Virus record (IMG/VR): IMGVR_UViG_3300047548_002028
Span: 1 to 40,087 of that record
DNA from: a virus
Direction: 5' to 3' (one strand)
DNA length: 40,087 bases
How positions within the stretch are numbered: position 1 is the stretch's first letter; the number at the start of each line of letters is the position of its first letter. The translations under genes and the position numbers were made by a program. The notes beneath the pieces were generated by a model. That model was not told where the DNA came from. It did not search any database and saw nothing but the letters and a program-made list of their open reading frames with translations. Shown here in pieces: positions 39,142 to 40,087 of the stretch.

Positions 39142-39347
39142 AAGAAATTTTACTCGTAGAGTTTTCGTGTTTTCTTTTTGCTATTTTGCTTGGCTATGTT
39201 TTGTTGCAATTCTTTCCAAAATCCACACGTAAACAATCACAACGGCAAAAACTTTTTAGTGCCTTTGTGGGGATTTCCCTTTTTTATGCGCTGAGGTTGG
39301 TTGCTTTTGTGGTCATTTGGGTCCTGAAAATCATTTTTCACTTGTGA
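39138..39347 (+). CDS. Two-pass membrane protein, 69 aa (possible holin)
   Basis: The product is 69 residues with two transmembrane segments (VEFSCFLFAILLGYVLLQFF and AFVGISLFYALRLVAFVVIW) joined by a basic loop (PKSTRKQSQRQK). The ATG at 39138 overlaps the upstream stop codon (ATGA), so it is coupled to the coiled-coil protein; the longer frame from 39060 lies inside that gene. Size and topology fit a class II holin, and the neighbours could then be lysis partners, but no lysin gene is adjacent. Confidence 0.5.
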   Translation: MKEILLVEFSCFLFAILLGYVLLQFFPKSTRKQSQRQKLFSAFVGISLFYALRLVAFVVIWVLKIIFHL

Positions 39348-39356
39348 TATGGATTA

Positions 39357-39950
39357 TTATGTCTCGTGAATTTGTTTTTCTAGGATTTCTAATTTCCTTC
39401 TAAATTCAGATCGTCTTATTTTATTTCGATTGATTTTATCAGGAAATTTATTTTTCAATTCAAAATCGCTCAATGCCTTGAGATAAGCCTGATGTGCTTC
39501 TTGTTGAGTAAAGTAACTTCCCAGATAAAATACTTTTCCATTTAATTGAATTTTTGCTTGCCAAGGTTTTATTAAAAATCTTTGGCTTATTATTTTTATG
39601 TTTTCAAGCTTTCTGAAACATGTTCCAACCAAATGTCCTTTGCGATGGCATTCTTTGTTGGATGTATTTTGTCTTCGTGTACATTCTCTTAAGTTTTCTA
39701 TCCTGTTATCAGCACGATTTCCGTTTAAATGATCAATATCTCCAATTGGGTCCATTCCGTTTTCTATCAACCAAATAAGTCTGTGAACTAAATATTTTTT
39801 ATTTTGATAACAAAATAATCTATATCCCTGACCATTCCATCCAGCACCATTTACTATTTTAAGTCTCTGCGAAGGTTTTACTTTCCAATATAATTCACCT
39901 TTGTTTTTGTCATAATCAAATATTTTTAATATTTCTTCACGATTCTTCAT
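39357..39950 (-). CDS. HNH-AP2 homing endonuclease
   Basis: The product is 197 residues. An HNH_3 domain spans about 40-105: YLVHRLIWLIENGMDPIGDI with H56, then DHLNGNRADNRIENLREC with H74. It is followed by an AP2-type DNA-binding domain (PWQAKIQLNGKVFYLGSYFT, QQEAHQAYLKAL) and a basic tail. This is the common freestanding phage homing endonuclease. It converges with the holin-like gene and has no strong ribosome binding site. It is AT-rich and likely a mobile passenger. It is unrelated in domain order to the other HNH gene at 18563-19042. Confidence 0.88.
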   Translation of the reverse strand: MKNREEILKIFDYDKNKGELYWKVKPSQRLKIVNGAGWNGQGYRLFCYQNKKYLVHRLIWLIENGMDPIGDIDHLNGNRADNRIENLRECTRRQNTSNKECHRKGHLVGTCFRKLENIKIISQRFLIKPWQAKIQLNGKVFYLGSYFTQQEAHQAYLKALSDFELKNKFPDKINRNKIRRSEFRRKLEILEKQIHET

Positions 39951-39974
39951 ATATTCACAAACTTAACTGGTTAG

Positions 39975-40087
39975 CTAATAGGTATTCTGCCAACTGTTGT
40001 TTCTGAGAATCCCCACCCACCTTGTCCCCACCCACACAAAATCAAAATACAAATGGTCTGGAGGAGGAGGCGGTGGGTCTTCTATAT
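39975..40087 (-). CDS. Part of a junction-spanning small frame (if circular)
   Basis: If the two TCTATAT ends are merged, a minus-strand frame runs from an ATG at 56 (or 38) across the join to TAG at 39975-39977, about 53 residues. It contains EDPPPPPDHLYFDF and VWVGTRWVGILRNN. It overlaps the last 45 bases of the 10-276 gene in another frame. A G-quadruplex-prone sequence lies within it. The protein is unknown and may not be made; its main value is as a hint of circularity. Confidence 0.3.
   Translation of the reverse strand, partial: IEDPPPPPPDHLYFDFVWVGTRWVGILRNNSWQNTY
40011..40033 (-). other. G-quadruplex-prone sequence
   Basis: The minus strand has four G-runs, GGG-T-GGGG, then a 7-nt loop, then GGG-T-GGGG, within 23 bases. 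On the plus strand it is a direct repeat of CCCCACCC at 40011-40018 and 40026-40033. It stands out in an AT-rich genome. It meets the usual motif G3+N1-7 repeated four times. Confidence 0.6.
40081..40087. repeat. 7-bp terminal direct repeat (right copy)
   Basis: The last seven bases, TCTATAT, repeat the first seven. See the left copy at 1-7. Confidence 0.5.

Overview
The window looks like the whole, or nearly the whole, genome of a tailed phage with a contractile tail that replicates as a plasmid (a phage-plasmid). It has a full set of head, neck, sheath, tube and baseplate genes, and also a plasmid-type replication initiator facing an array of 22-bp iterons. I see no integrase, excisionase or partition genes. 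The DNA is AT-rich, ribosome binding sites are mostly GGAG/AAGGAG, and several genes carry export signals. This fits a low-GC Gram-negative host, probably a proteobacterium, but the host cannot be named from sequence alone. The first and last 7 bases are identical (TCTATAT), and a small ORF stays open if they are merged, which suggests a circular molecule of about 40,080 bp.

Layout. 1-2.9 kb: small regulatory genes on the minus strand (a coiled-coil protein, a winged-helix protein) back to back with a plus-strand pair, a Sak4/RecA-like ATPase and a single-strand DNA-binding protein. 2.9-5.4 kb: a TrfA/RepA-like initiator read from a TTG start, its leader with a possible antisense RNA, and the iteron origin followed by related terminators. 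5.4-7.5 kb: a small secreted protein, a VRR-NUC nuclease, a murein-active L,D-transpeptidase-like protein and two unknowns. 7.5-24.4 kb: the tail and head block, all minus strand. In transcription order it runs scaffold, capsid, neck proteins, sheath, (HNH), tube, a frameshifted chaperone pair, tape measure, LysM baseplate protein, hub, spike, gp25-like, J-like, I-like, fibre. The order resembles that of PBSX-type tails. 24.4-25.7 kb: an interruption with a GC-rich structured segment and a plus-strand RepL-like winged-helix gene under an operator-bearing promoter. 25.7-34.6 kb: the DNA packaging block on the minus strand (terminase small and large, portal, five tagged proteins, MuF-like protein, C39 peptidase). 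35-37 kb: a plus-strand early/accessory operon (MazG-like enzyme, unknowns, an HTH protein, a small membrane protein). 37.7-39.3 kb: an exported or membrane cassette. 39.4-40 kb: an HNH-AP2 homing endonuclease.

The most interesting element is the run of five consecutive genes between the portal and MuF genes (27.4-30.8 kb). All five proteins carry one short N-terminal motif, consensus VRFVRINGRIVPIK, followed by unrelated bodies with glycine-rich membrane-like stretches. One of the bodies has a HEIGH zinc-metallopeptidase motif. I read the motif as a candidate sorting tag that brings internal or ejected proteins into the head. Other strong points are the overlapping canonical slippery sequences (TTTTTTGGGAAAG) in the tail chaperone gene and the helically phased 22/22/11 iteron origin.
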